Positions 15,553-25,609 of a DNA stretch of 44,762 nt are shown here, one piece after another. This DNA comes from a virus. Numbering within the stretch: the stretch's first letter is position 1; each line of letters starts with the position of its first letter. The translations under genes were made by a program, and so were the position numbers. The notes under the pieces were generated by a model. That model saw only the letters and a list, made by a program, of their open reading frames with translations, was not told the origin of the DNA and did not search any database. The stretch is from positions 1 through 44,762 of the IMG/VR virus record IMGVR_UViG_3300042516_005278. One strand, 5' to 3'.

Positions 15553-17017
15553 GATATAAAGTTAGTGTGGTGGAACCAATTCCCACTGCAGTGAATGTTA
15601 GTTTATTGCCAACTAAACTAATTTTGATTGGTGTTGTGCTTCCGGCGCTTATAAATCCTTGGGTTGCTGTTACAATGCCACTGACGTTCAAATTACTATT
15701 TGCCGAGGTAAATCTTTGAATAAGTGCCGAAGTTCCAGAAGAAATTCCAGTGGCAGAAGTACTACCAGTACCAATTAAAACAGCATTTCTTTGTGTGATA
15801 ACTGAAGAAAATCCAACAATCGAACTGACTGGAATAACAGAAGTTGTGGTAAATCCAGAGTTGATTAAAACTGCATTTACATATCCTGGAGATTCAACTA
15901 TCGGAATAGTAGTAAATCCAACAATAGGAACATTATTATAATACCCATTGATAGTTATTGAACTGCCAATAGATACACCTAATGTGCTTGCAACGCCGAT
16001 TGTTGTAGATGAACTTCCAACGTTAACATTTGTTGTTGTAGTTAAGAATGTTTGATTATATGGAGTAACATTTACTGTAGTAAGATCGATAATTGATACT
16101 GAGGTTAAAATTCCAGAAACTGTAATACTATCACCAACAAGAATATTGTCAATATTATTAAGTATAATTTGTGTTGAACCAATTCCAACTGCTCTATCAA
16201 CAGTCTTTATTAGATCTTGAGTGGAATAAGTTCCACCGATCACATTTAGTTCTTTTGTAGTAATTGTTCCAGTATCAATGCTATTTTTAGTACCATTAAT
16301 TTTAACACTTGATTGTCCTACAGTAAGAATACCGGTAATTGTTGCATTACCGTCAATATAATTTAAGTTTACTGGAGTAACTGTTACAGTTACTCCAGCA
16401 CCAGTTCCTGCTGCTTGTACTGTTCCGCCAACAAAATTAATTGAGGTAATAGCATCTACTGTTCCAACTGGAATTCCCTCATCTAAGACAGTAACTCCAG
16501 AAATTCCTGTAGTTGATGCCAATCCAATCCCAATTACACCATATCCAATTAACTCTATAAAATCTCCAGCAAAAGCTGGATTAACTAATGTAACATTAAT
16601 GCTACTATCAGTATATTCTGATGTGCTTAATTTAACTCCATTGATATAAACATCAATTTCATTTGGAGTGTGTACAAATTCAAATACTGTTTGACCTTCT
16701 GTTGCAGTATATGTTTGCGTCGTTCTTAAAGTTGGGAAACTAGCCCATTCTAGTCCAGTGTAAGTAGATCTTAAATATTGTCCTGTCGATCCTACACCAA
16801 TACCACCAACATTTAATGGTCCAGTAACTGTAAGAGATTGAATCGTAGCGATACCACTCACATATACATTAGTTGCACCAATTTCGCCATTAACATGAAG
16901 AGTATACTTTGGTGATGTTGTTGCAATTCCTACTAAATTTGCAGTTGCATTAGCAACAATTAGATCCGTATTAACTTCTAAACCGTTCTTAACTACAAAA
17001 TTCTTGTTGATACTCAC
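15548..17017 (-). CDS. Tail-fibre-like structural protein, 489 aa
   Basis: The N-terminus (NKNFVVKNGLEVNTDLIVAN, then a YTLHVNGEIGATNVYVSG segment) is the fibre start module seen in several proteins here. Residues about 100-165 hold TATEGQTVFEFVHTPNEIDV, YINGVKLSTSEYTD and FAGDFIELIGYGV, a beta-sandwich module (VFxNGVxL, then GD) known from many phage fibre proteins including those with T7 gp17-like parts. The rest is beta-rich and valine/threonine-rich (VGIGSTQIILNNID, ISAGSTTPIKISLV). It has its own TATAAATA late promoter 28 bases upstream. A receptor-related fibre is the best guess; no catalytic residues stand out. Confidence 0.8.
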   Translation of the reverse strand: MSINKNFVVKNGLEVNTDLIVANATANLVGIATTSPKYTLHVNGEIGATNVYVSGIATIQSLTVTGPLNVGGIGVGSTGQYLRSTYTGLEWASFPTLRTTQTYTATEGQTVFEFVHTPNEIDVYINGVKLSTSEYTDSSINVTLVNPAFAGDFIELIGYGVIGIGLASTTGISGVTVLDEGIPVGTVDAITSINFVGGTVQAAGTGAGVTVTVTPVNLNYIDGNATITGILTVGQSSVKINGTKNSIDTGTITTKELNVIGGTYSTQDLIKTVDRAVGIGSTQIILNNIDNILVGDSITVSGILTSVSIIDLTTVNVTPYNQTFLTTTTNVNVGSSSTTIGVASTLGVSIGSSITINGYYNNVPIVGFTTIPIVESPGYVNAVLINSGFTTTSVIPVSSIVGFSSVITQRNAVLIGTGSTSATGISSGTSALIQRFTSANSNLNVSGIVTATQGFISAGSTTPIKISLVGNKLTFTAVGIGSTTLTLYP

Positions 17018-17044
17018 GGTTCACTGTCCCCGTTAAATTTTAAC

Positions 17045-17052
17045 TATTTATA
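17045..17052 (-). promoter_or_regulatory. Late promoter TATAAATA
   Basis: Exact TATAAATA on the minus strand, 28 bases before the 489-residue fibre gene, in the short gap after the Tfa-like gene. Confidence 0.65.
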
Positions 17053-17059
17053 GTATATT

Positions 17060-17440
17060 TTAATTTATTAAGATCCAACCATTACCCCTATTATTATACT
17101 CTTCTTCGCTCCAGTAATATTGTTGTCCGTCATTTGGATATTCTACTGAAGGTTTCCAAAGACAAGTTTCTTCATCTAATACCCAAGAGTTAAATGGTTT
17201 TGGTGGAATAAATGCATCTAATTCTTCATTATAATAATATCCTATTCCTGCATAATTTTTTCTGAAAGGAATACCACCGGTTTTATGTTGACCCGCCAAA
17301 GTGTTATATGAAGTTTTCTTACATACTTGTCCATGACTATTTTCATAAATTTTTTCCCAATCTTCTTCTCCATCTTCCCCAAGACCAACTATAACGTTAG
17401 TTACAATATTATTTTGATCTAAAAATGCGTAATGTGCCAT
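17060..17440 (-). CDS. Tfa-like small protein, possible adhesin chaperone, 126 aa
   Basis: Paralogue of the plus-strand 11807-12181 protein. It begins MAHYAFLDQNNIVTNVIVGL, has a KKTSYNTLAGQHKTG insertion, then FRKNYAGIGYYYNEELDAFI, FNSWVLDEETCLWKPSVEYP and a YYWSEEEY ending. The tryptophan- and tyrosine-rich tail matches the pattern of tail-fibre assembly proteins. It lies directly downstream of the 691-residue adhesin on the same strand, with five bases between stop and start, so the two are probably co-translated. This adjacency, seen for both paralogues, supports a dedicated folding or capping role for the adhesin, but that is inference. Confidence 0.75.
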   Translation of the reverse strand: MAHYAFLDQNNIVTNVIVGLGEDGEEDWEKIYENSHGQVCKKTSYNTLAGQHKTGGIPFRKNYAGIGYYYNEELDAFIPPKPFNSWVLDEETCLWKPSVEYPNDGQQYYWSEEEYNNRGNGWILIN

Positions 17441-17445
17441 AATTT

Positions 17446-19521
17446 TTATGCTAGATTAAATGTTATGGGACCACTTCCGGAAGTAAATATTCTTATAGTT
17501 GGACTCGGGGCAGAATACACAAGTCCACCACCAATAGTTATATTATGTATAGAGGGGAATGATACTGCAACAACACCCGATCCGCCATTACCGCCGGTAG
17601 AGGAAACAGGTCCTGGCGATCTTCCCCACACTCCACCACCTCCACCACCAGATCCATAGTTATTAGATCCATTTGCTCCATTTGCAAATGTGGCATTATA
17701 AGTATCTCCCGGGGAACTGGGTCCGGCACCACCGATGCCACCGCCTGCACTAGCGTTACCTGCAGGTAATGACGGATAGTTACTCCATTGTCCACCAGGT
17801 CCACTATATCCTGGTCCAGATGCTGGTGGATTTCCTGCGGCACCAGATCCTCCTCCACCTCCTGCTGCTAACGTATATGATACTAATGGAGAATAAGTTC
17901 CAGGTCCACCAAAACCAGCACCAAATGTACCAGCAGATCCTCCTGATCCTCCTGATCCTCCTCCGCCTCCACCTATGGCATAGTTTTTAATAGTATATGC
18001 ATAATAAGTTGGATCACTTGCGGGCACTGACGGGCTATTAGGTTCTGTTGAGTAACTGTAACCAGATCCACCAGAATATCCTTGAGATGGTGGTGGAGCA
18101 GGTTCTCCCGTAATAGTATATCCAGTGTAAGGTTGGACATAAGATCCAGGTGCTCCACCACCAGAAGCAATTGTCGATGGTGATGTAGGAGAAGCACCAG
18201 CACTAAGTCCACCACCACCACCTCTAGCAGTTATTGGTCCAAATGTACTATCCCCACCACTGATACCATTATAAAAAGCACCAAATCCACCAGAACCACC
18301 ACCACCGATAGAAACTGGATATGGACTACCAAGAGTATATGTAAATGACCCGGTTAGATAACCTCCAGCACCACCTCCACCGCCCGCATATGCTCCGGGC
18401 GCGACTTGAGATCCACCGCCGCCGCCACCACCACCTACGACAAGATAAGTTGCAGTTCCTGTTGCACTAGTATCATTAATAGTTACAGTACTGCTAGTTG
18501 CAACAACAGTTCCTGAAGCACTTTCTGTTCGAACTTGAAACTGAAATGATTCAGAACCTTCAGTAGTTACATCATTTGCTAATGTAAAAGTTACAGAACC
18601 ACTATTACTATTGATAGTAAACGATCCACTCGTAGAACCACTTGAAAAATCAGAAGAGTTTATTGTGCCACTTATGGTGCTTAATGTATAAAAAAGACTT
18701 GTGCCATTTGGAACTCCAGTTGTAGTGACGGTAAATGTTACAGAAGAACCTTCATTAACTGTATTGGATGATGGTGATACCGAATATGTTGGAACTGATG
18801 TATCATTAATAGTTACAGTACTGCTAGTTGCAACAACAGTTCCTGAAATACTTCCTGTGCGAATTTGTAATTGGAAAGATTCGGATCCTTCCAAGGTCAA
18901 ATCATTTGATAATGTATAAGAGACGGTTGCACTTCCGCCAGTATTATAAGTTCCCGATGCTCCACTAATAGTAAAAGAACCACTCAAAGATCCACTTGAA
19001 AAATCAGAAGAATTTACAGTGCCACTAATTGGATTTATTGTATAATATAGTGTTGTGCCATTTGCAACTCCATTAGTACTAATCGTAAAAGTTACAGAAG
19101 AACCTTCATTTACACTTGATGTAGAAGGAGAAACTGAATATGTTGGACCAGAAGAAGTATCTGCGATAGTTATAGTGCTGCTAGTTGCAACAATGGTTCC
19201 CGATACACTTCCTGTCCTAACTTGTAACTGAAATGATTCGGATCCTTCCAAAGTATAATCACTGTTCATAGTGATAGAAATTGATCCAACACCATTTGAG
19301 TTAGTAGTAAAACTTCCAGATGTTGACCCACCTTGAATATCATTGGAATTAATAGTTCCACTTATTGTGTTTATTGTCCAATAAAAAGTAGTCGATGGGG
19401 CAACATTTACTGTAGTAAATGTAAATACAACACTACTTCCTTCATCTATAGAAGTAGTAGTTTGAGTTAAACTGTAGTATGGATCTCCATTTCCGGAGAT
19501 TAGTGCAAGGAGGGATGACAT
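17446..19521 (-). CDS. Adhesin-like fibre protein: three Calx-beta repeats plus glycine-rich domain, 691 aa
   Basis: Calx-beta-like repeats lie at residues 15-121, 127-240 and 243-350 (NEGSSVTFTISTNG, SGTVNSSDFSSGS, LEGSESFQLQIRTGS, VVATSSTVTIND). A glycine-rich domain starts near residue 357 (ATYLVVGGGGGGGGSQ) and runs to about 645, with many GGGGG stretches that suggest a polyglycine sandwich adhesin. The C-terminus (FPSIHNITIGGGLVY, ending GPITFNLA) differs from the 684-residue paralogue. A 40-base stretch is identical to one in that paralogue and occurs twice here. It starts one base after the stop of the 1994-residue gene and is followed by the Tfa-like gene. Confidence 0.82.
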   Translation of the reverse strand: MSSLLALISGNGDPYYSLTQTTTSIDEGSSVVFTFTTVNVAPSTTFYWTINTISGTINSNDIQGGSTSGSFTTNSNGVGSISITMNSDYTLEGSESFQLQVRTGSVSGTIVATSSTITIADTSSGPTYSVSPSTSSVNEGSSVTFTISTNGVANGTTLYYTINPISGTVNSSDFSSGSLSGSFTISGASGTYNTGGSATVSYTLSNDLTLEGSESFQLQIRTGSISGTVVATSSTVTINDTSVPTYSVSPSSNTVNEGSSVTFTVTTTGVPNGTSLFYTLSTISGTINSSDFSSGSTSGSFTINSNSGSVTFTLANDVTTEGSESFQFQVRTESASGTVVATSSTVTINDTSATGTATYLVVGGGGGGGGSQVAPGAYAGGGGGAGGYLTGSFTYTLGSPYPVSIGGGGSGGFGAFYNGISGGDSTFGPITARGGGGGLSAGASPTSPSTIASGGGAPGSYVQPYTGYTITGEPAPPPSQGYSGGSGYSYSTEPNSPSVPASDPTYYAYTIKNYAIGGGGGGSGGSGGSAGTFGAGFGGPGTYSPLVSYTLAAGGGGGSGAAGNPPASGPGYSGPGGQWSNYPSLPAGNASAGGGIGGAGPSSPGDTYNATFANGANGSNNYGSGGGGGGVWGRSPGPVSSTGGNGGSGVVAVSFPSIHNITIGGGLVYSAPSPTIRIFTSGSGPITFNLA

Positions 19522-19522
19522 A

Positions 19523-22500
19523 TCAACTAATACCTGTTCCAGAGATTACAAACGTATTTGATGCTACACACAATATTGTACAAATACCATATTGTGCTAA
19601 GGTTCTATTGCCAGTATTACTTGTTCCAGCTTGTCTCAATATCACTCCAGCACCTTGAGTAATTGTTTGATTAGTACTAGAGTCATTGTATATAGCAACA
19701 GTATCTCCAATACTAAATGTTCCAGAAAGAACTGTTATGCCGCCTGTAGTAATAGAAATGTGTTTTCCATTGTCCGATGCTGCCAAGTTATATGATGAAG
19801 TCTTTGCATTTTGTGGTATGCTTCTTAGATTTCCAGATGAATCTGAAACAGAAGTTGCTGTAATTGCTCCCGCACTAAAGTTTCCTGAAGCATCTCTAGC
19901 AACTATAGCAGATGATGTATTTGAACTAGTTGCTGTCGTAGCACTATTCGGAATACTGGTCAATAATGCACCAGAACCACTAAAATTAGAAGCAGTGATT
20001 GTTCCACCTGTTGCAGATACATTACCACTAATAGTAATACCAGAAGAAGAAGTTTCAAGTCTTGCAGTATTATTGTGGAATAATGTTACTGCACCTCCTC
20101 GTGTTAGAGTTATTCCACTATGGAAGGAAGTATTTGCATTATCTAAAAGTCTTAAATATACAGTATAATTTGATACTCCATTATTGGTATAAAAGTCAAC
20201 ATACTTGTCACTTGCCCCAGTAAAGTTAAGTTCTCCGCCAACATCAATATTATTTGTTATTGAAAGCGATCCCGAGGCACTCAAAATTCCAACTGAAGTA
20301 TTGTCAAGACGATAAGTATAATCTGAAGTATCTCCATCGCTAGTATGGAAATCAAGATATCTACCAACCTCCATTACGCCACTACTATCAATCGTAGGAA
20401 TTACTCCCCAACGATCACCAGAAGAACTTCCAAGAGTATTGCCTCCAAGTATCGAGGATGTTGCAACACCAACAAAAGTAAGAGTTGTAATTCCAGTGGT
20501 TGAATTATATTGGGAAGCGATTGAGATATTAGTTCCAGCAACAAAATTAACTAAGGTAGAAAATCCAACGCTTCCTCCAGAAGTTTTAATACCAACTCCA
20601 GTTAATCCTCCTCCTGTTGTTCCAACACCAACTGTACCAATCTTACCAAATTCTTTCCATTCATTATTACTAGTATAAACCCATCCCAAATAATCGGCAT
20701 TAGAAGGATTTGCATTGTATTGAACATCGCCGGGATTTCCTGCAATCGTTGGTTTAGTTTCCCCAACAGTATACTTTCTAGAAACAGTTTGATTTCCTTG
20801 TAAGAATAGTGAGTTGACCTCAAATCCTTTTGTGGAAGTTGATGTTACTTTATCTCCAAAAATGACAGGTCCATCAAATTGAGAAATTGCTTCTCCATTT
20901 TCTCCACCATCAACCTTGATTGAACGTCTAAAGTTACCCTCAACTGGATTGATAACATTCAATCCAAGTTCATTTCCAATATCCTCTCCTGTAATAGTTT
21001 GGACGGGAGTATCAAATATTTCCTCTTGACCCGTAACCGTACTTAACTTCTTATTACCAGAATATGAAATACCCTTGTCATTCATACCTGTGTAGAAGTT
21101 AATTCCACCCTCTCTTCTAGTTGACTGTCCAAGAAGTTCTTCCTGAGCAGAAATTTGACGGTTTTGTTTATCTGGGAATGCTGTCGAATAATTTCCAGGA
21201 CCAAAACCAACGTATTCAAATGTGTGTCCAGATGCACGAATGATAGAATGTCTTCTAAATTCAATTGGAGTTATTGATACCTTTCTAACTACGGAATTTA
21301 TAACATGTCTATTTGCTCTTGTTCCAAGAACACCACGGAATACATAAACTGGATCTGTTGAACTAATTGTTGTTGGAACAGTTGTTTTAACTCTTACGAG
21401 TTCATCATCAATTTGTAGATAGTCTCCAATTCTAATATCTAGTTTATCAATACCACGAATTGTAATTTCATCGATAGTTTCGTTACTAACTTCATAAAGA
21501 AGAGTTGTGGTGATACCGGCGTAGTTTGCTACCATTCTACCGGCAAGGTTTTCATTATCAGAAGAGATTACTCCATCATTTGAAGTAGCACCTCCACGAT
21601 GAGCAAAAATTGTACCAGATACTGTAGGAATATTCGTTGAAACTCCAATATTAAGAATGAATGTTGATAATCCTACATTTCTAGTAACTACAAAGTCTCC
21701 ATTATAAAAACTTTGAGTTGCTCCTGATAAACGAATTTTATTACCGACAGATAAACCATGACTATCTGATGTAGTGACTGTTGCAAGTCCGCTTACATTA
21801 TTATAAGCAATACTAGTAACCGAAAGTGATTTGTCGGTGAGATATGCAAATGCTCTTTGAGCAGAAGTTTGTCCTATGCCGGTAACTGAAAATCCAGAAA
21901 TTGGCTTTGTAGAAACTGCAGAAAAACTCTTTGCAGATCCAACAGAAACTCCAGAAATTCTATAAAGATCATTATATTCTTTATAAGAACTTGAAGAAAC
22001 ACCAGAAATTCTAAAGGTATCTCCTACATTGTTATAAATGCCAGTAACTTCAAAAACTGCTGGAATAAATCCAGAAAAAGTTGACACACCTACAACAGTA
22101 AGAGTGTTACCAATTCCGTATGCACTACCACCATCCATAATTTGGATTGCAGTAATATTTCCACTAGGATTAACTGCAATTTTAGCAGTTGCATTGTATC
22201 CAGTTGTAGATCCAGCAAATCCAACAAGTCTTGCATTATAAAAACTTTCTGCGGATCCGGATCCATATCCAACTCCAGAATACAAAGAGTTTAACTTAGT
22301 AATTCTGTTAAGTCCATGATCAATCGATGTGTAAACAGTATGTGTTGTTGTAGTTCCAGAAATAATGTTCGTAACTCCAACACCAACATCAATATCCGAA
22401 AGAACTTTGTTGATTGTTTCTTTAGTAATACTATTTCTTACATCATTTACAACAACCTCACCAATTAAACCTGATGAAGCAAATGATCTTGTTTCATCGG

Positions 22501-25500
22501 GATCTGATACGGGATTGTCGCGACTGGTCTGAGGATAAAGTTCTTTAACTGGTTGAGAATATTTTTCTTCAGTAAATGGCGCAACAGTAGGAGCGTTGGA
22601 AGCATTAATTAAAGTGAGGTAATAAACACCATCTTGTTTTCCAGGAACATATCTCTGTGCTTCTTGATTTCTGTAGATATAATAGGTGTTATTATATCTT
22701 TTTCTCTTAAAGTATGGAAGATTTGTATCTCTTGCGTTTACGTTATTTGCAAACGTTCCGGGATTACTGTCTAAAGAAACAACAAATTCCTTGGCACTAC
22801 TGATACCTGCAACAGTATAAGTTTTATTAAATCCAGAGTTTCCAACTCCAGCTGGATTTGTACTACTCTTAATATTAACAAGTTCAACTTGAGAACCTAC
22901 TTGTAGGTTATGAGGAATTTCTGTAACGACCTTAACTGTATTTGTTAAAGAACTCCAAGATGCATCAGCAATAATTCTAAAGTTTCTTTGCTGATTGATG
23001 TTTGTGATTGATCCTGATCCAAAATAAGTCTGGATTTCAGTATTTGATGGTCCAATTACTGTGTTCGATTCTTGAAGAATAAAACCATCACTTGGTGGTC
23101 TTGCATAAGCACCACCATTTGCTGCAGGAACTACATAACGCACTCTGTAAATAGTATCTACAGCATTTCGATTAAATTTCTTTCTATTAAAGTAAGTTCT
23201 TGAAGTTGCTGCACCAAGAGATGTCGTTCCAAGACCTACAACTGCAGAATGAATAGTATTTTCAGTAGATGCAGTAGAAACTTTAATATACCACTGTCCT
23301 ATAGAGGTATCATATCCAACAGGATGCCCAATATCTCCAGGAGCTTTATCACTAACTCTACTTACAACCGTTAGAGATCCACCTTTATTATTAAGAGTGA
23401 TTTCTTTTCCACTTCCACCATTTTTAGCATCATTCAGAGTTTTTGCAAGTTTGATATCTACACTTGTCGTCAAACCACTACTTGCATTGGCATTAGTAAT
23501 TGCATAGTAAATTGTATTTGGTTGTAGACCATCTGGAAGTTGTCCAGTCTCACTTATAACACGAATTGTTTCTCCATTCTCGAAGGTATGTGGAGTGGTG
23601 AGTTTTAGAATATTTGAAGAAATGCTATTAATTCCGACAACACTTCTACCTACTTTGAAAGATTTTTCATAACTTGACTGAGAATTGGGCATTACAATTC
23701 TCGAAATATATTCTGTAGATGTTCCTCCCGTGGAAATGATAACTTTTAAGTTATCATTTTCTCTTACACCAATTCTATAACCCTCAAGAATATGTTCTGG
23801 TTGAACATCTTGATTATTTTCATTATAAAGATAAAGTCTCTCATTTGTTGTTCCAACGCCAACTGTTGCTGCAACATCTATTGCATTAAATTCAATAGAA
23901 ATTTCGCTATTAGGCAGTTCTTTTGGAGGAATAATGTGAGTAATATATCCAAAATCATCTTGAGGAAAAGCATTCTTTCTAAATCCAGATGCTACAAGAG
24001 ACTTTGCACCAAAATTTGAGTTGGAATTAGTGACTGATTGATCGCCACCATCTTCAACAACAAAATGTTCCGCATATCCAATCGCAAAAATTGAAACGTT
24101 TTGAATAAACGCATCGTTAATGCATTTTACATGGAAGTTTTTATATTTGGGTTTATAAACTGCTCTTGAGTTTGTGCTAATCGTTTCATTTCCGGCAACA
24201 GTATTATCGTCATACACACCGGTAGTTTCATTATAAACTACGAAAGCATTATCATCTTTTTGAAGTCCAATACCCGTAAATTGGGCAATAACCATCGACT
24301 TAAATCCTGATGCTTTATCACCATCGGCAAGGACACCGCACATTCCATAAACAGATCTCAAAGAGATATTAAAGATATATGGAGATGCTGATGTTACTGT
24401 ATCTGATGAAAGAGAAAGAGTGGATCCTAGTGGAGAGGGAAGTGCATTTACTGGAGCATTTTGAACTTGATACTTAATTCTAGTGTCATTGACTTTTTCG
24501 GAAACAATATAACTTCCATTATATCCACTGACAGAAACACCTTCAATCCTAATTGGAGTGTCTACTTCTAACCCAGCAACTGCCGATGAAACGTCTACAG
24601 TGATTGTTGATGTAGAAGTAACACCATCACCAGCACGAATACTTGAAATTCCTACGGACAGACCAGTAGAACCTACAATTCTATACTCATCAATCTTAGA
24701 TTCAATGTCAAGAGAAGTTGATGGATAATCTGGTTCAATAGCACGTCCAGATGCAGCACCATAGGCAAGACCAACTTTTTCATAATACATATCCAGATCT
24801 GTACGATCTGTTGCATATGTCTGAAAATCGTCATCAATTGAAACATTATTTACGCCATCAGCATACTCAAAACAAGTGAGTTTGTGGTGAGAAAAATTAG
24901 GAACGAATAGATTACTCGTATAATCAATATAACATTGACTACTTGGATCAGCATCAAACATTGAAAACTGCCAGAAGTAACAACCACCTGTTACGCGGAA
25001 AATTGTAGATCTTTCAATATTATCATTTACTGGATTTGGAACATATTTTGGACGAATTTTTGTTTTTCTTAAATCGAGACCAACAATTGATGTTCCTCTT
25101 GGTACAATTACACCACCATGAATACTGTTCAGTTTGTAAAGAGCATTATTCGAATCTGTTAGATCAAAATTAGTCGTTAACTCAAAAGGAGGAAAGGCGT
25201 TAGAGGTCTGCCCGTTTCTTAATCTAAAATTATTTGCACCATCTGGTATCCATCCTGGACGATTATCGATAACATGATCGCCTGGATAAACTAAAATCGT
25301 CGTTTTACCAAATCTATCGTTATTCAGTCCAATCTGATATGAAAACCTTGCTGCTTCAATCAGTGCTCTTTGGATTGTTTTAAATGGACGTGTTAAACTA
25401 TTTCCTTTATTCTCAATAGAGTCTGTTGCATCAAGACTATTTGGATCAACATATAGAATAGTGCCACGAACAGATTTCAGGAAGTTTTCCAGGCGTGAAA

Positions 25501-25507
25501 GACCCAT
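19523..25507 (-). CDS. Giant virion structural protein with N-terminal beta-helix-like domain, 1994 aa
   Basis: The N-terminus (MGLSRLENFLKSVRGTILYV, DPNSLDATD) leads to RPFKTIQRALIEAARFSYQI and ILVYPGDHVIDNRPGW, the entry to a right-handed beta helix of the pectin-lyase type. The middle repeats segments such as VTTSDSHGLSVGNKIRLSGA and TTPHTFENGETIRV, which look like a module for beta-sandwich domains in cyanophage structural proteins. The last 110 residues (SYNLAASDNGKHISITTGG, TFSIGDTVAIYNDSS, TLAQYGICTILCV) match a knob-like tail-protein ending common in phages. Expressed from a GATAAATA late promoter 31 bases upstream. Probably a baseplate-attached fibre or tail protein; the exact position is unknown. 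Confidence 0.85.
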   Translation of the reverse strand: MGLSRLENFLKSVRGTILYVDPNSLDATDSIENKGNSLTRPFKTIQRALIEAARFSYQIGLNNDRFGKTTILVYPGDHVIDNRPGWIPDGANNFRLRNGQTSNAFPPFELTTNFDLTDSNNALYKLNSIHGGVIVPRGTSIVGLDLRKTKIRPKYVPNPVNDNIERSTIFRVTGGCYFWQFSMFDADPSSQCYIDYTSNLFVPNFSHHKLTCFEYADGVNNVSIDDDFQTYATDRTDLDMYYEKVGLAYGAASGRAIEPDYPSTSLDIESKIDEYRIVGSTGLSVGISSIRAGDGVTSTSTITVDVSSAVAGLEVDTPIRIEGVSVSGYNGSYIVSEKVNDTRIKYQVQNAPVNALPSPLGSTLSLSSDTVTSASPYIFNISLRSVYGMCGVLADGDKASGFKSMVIAQFTGIGLQKDDNAFVVYNETTGVYDDNTVAGNETISTNSRAVYKPKYKNFHVKCINDAFIQNVSIFAIGYAEHFVVEDGGDQSVTNSNSNFGAKSLVASGFRKNAFPQDDFGYITHIIPPKELPNSEISIEFNAIDVAATVGVGTTNERLYLYNENNQDVQPEHILEGYRIGVRENDNLKVIISTGGTSTEYISRIVMPNSQSSYEKSFKVGRSVVGINSISSNILKLTTPHTFENGETIRVISETGQLPDGLQPNTIYYAITNANASSGLTTSVDIKLAKTLNDAKNGGSGKEITLNNKGGSLTVVSRVSDKAPGDIGHPVGYDTSIGQWYIKVSTASTENTIHSAVVGLGTTSLGAATSRTYFNRKKFNRNAVDTIYRVRYVVPAANGGAYARPPSDGFILQESNTVIGPSNTEIQTYFGSGSITNINQQRNFRIIADASWSSLTNTVKVVTEIPHNLQVGSQVELVNIKSSTNPAGVGNSGFNKTYTVAGISSAKEFVVSLDSNPGTFANNVNARDTNLPYFKRKRYNNTYYIYRNQEAQRYVPGKQDGVYYLTLINASNAPTVAPFTEEKYSQPVKELYPQTSRDNPVSDPDETRSFASSGLIGEVVVNDVRNSITKETINKVLSDIDVGVGVTNIISGTTTTHTVYTSIDHGLNRITKLNSLYSGVGYGSGSAESFYNARLVGFAGSTTGYNATAKIAVNPSGNITAIQIMDGGSAYGIGNTLTVVGVSTFSGFIPAVFEVTGIYNNVGDTFRISGVSSSSYKEYNDLYRISGVSVGSAKSFSAVSTKPISGFSVTGIGQTSAQRAFAYLTDKSLSVTSIAYNNVSGLATVTTSDSHGLSVGNKIRLSGATQSFYNGDFVVTRNVGLSTFILNIGVSTNIPTVSGTIFAHRGGATSNDGVISSDNENLAGRMVANYAGITTTLLYEVSNETIDEITIRGIDKLDIRIGDYLQIDDELVRVKTTVPTTISSTDPVYVFRGVLGTRANRHVINSVVRKVSITPIEFRRHSIIRASGHTFEYVGFGPGNYSTAFPDKQNRQISAQEELLGQSTRREGGINFYTGMNDKGISYSGNKKLSTVTGQEEIFDTPVQTITGEDIGNELGLNVINPVEGNFRRSIKVDGGENGEAISQFDGPVIFGDKVTSTSTKGFEVNSLFLQGNQTVSRKYTVGETKPTIAGNPGDVQYNANPSNADYLGWVYTSNNEWKEFGKIGTVGVGTTGGGLTGVGIKTSGGSVGFSTLVNFVAGTNISIASQYNSTTGITTLTFVGVATSSILGGNTLGSSSGDRWGVIPTIDSSGVMEVGRYLDFHTSDGDTSDYTYRLDNTSVGILSASGSLSITNNIDVGGELNFTGASDKYVDFYTNNGVSNYTVYLRLLDNANTSFHSGITLTRGGAVTLFHNNTARLETSSSGITISGNVSATGGTITASNFSGSGALLTSIPNSATTATSSNTSSAIVARDASGNFSAGAITATSVSDSSGNLRSIPQNAKTSSYNLAASDNGKHISITTGGITVLSGTFSIGDTVAIYNDSSTNQTITQGAGVILRQAGTSNTGNRTLAQYGICTILCVASNTFVISGTGIS

Positions 25508-25538
25508 CTTATTAATACTTATAGTTTCCGTTATAAGT

Positions 25539-25546
25539 TATTTATC
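25539..25546 (-). promoter_or_regulatory. Late-promoter motif GATAAATA
   Basis: Minus-strand GATAAATA fits NATAAATA, 31 bases before the 1994-residue gene and just past an intrinsic terminator, so it marks the start of the fibre transcript. Confidence 0.55.
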
Positions 25547-25551
25547 ATAAG

Positions 25552-25584
25552 AAAAAAGAGACCAAGGTTACCCAAGGTCTCTTT
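25552..25584 (-). terminator. Intrinsic terminator closing the non-structural island
   Basis: On the minus strand AAAGAGACC pairs with GGTCTCTTT around a 12-base loop, followed by further T residues. It lies 25 bases past the stop of the Mom-like gene and just before the late promoter of the fibre operon, separating two transcription programmes. Confidence 0.8.
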
Positions 25585-25609
25585 CGCACTTCCTTCACAC
25601 CATATTATT

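Noticed and set aside
19523-25507. Catalytic polysaccharide lyase
   Set aside because: The N-terminus looks like a beta helix but I could not identify catalytic residues; fold alone does not show activity.
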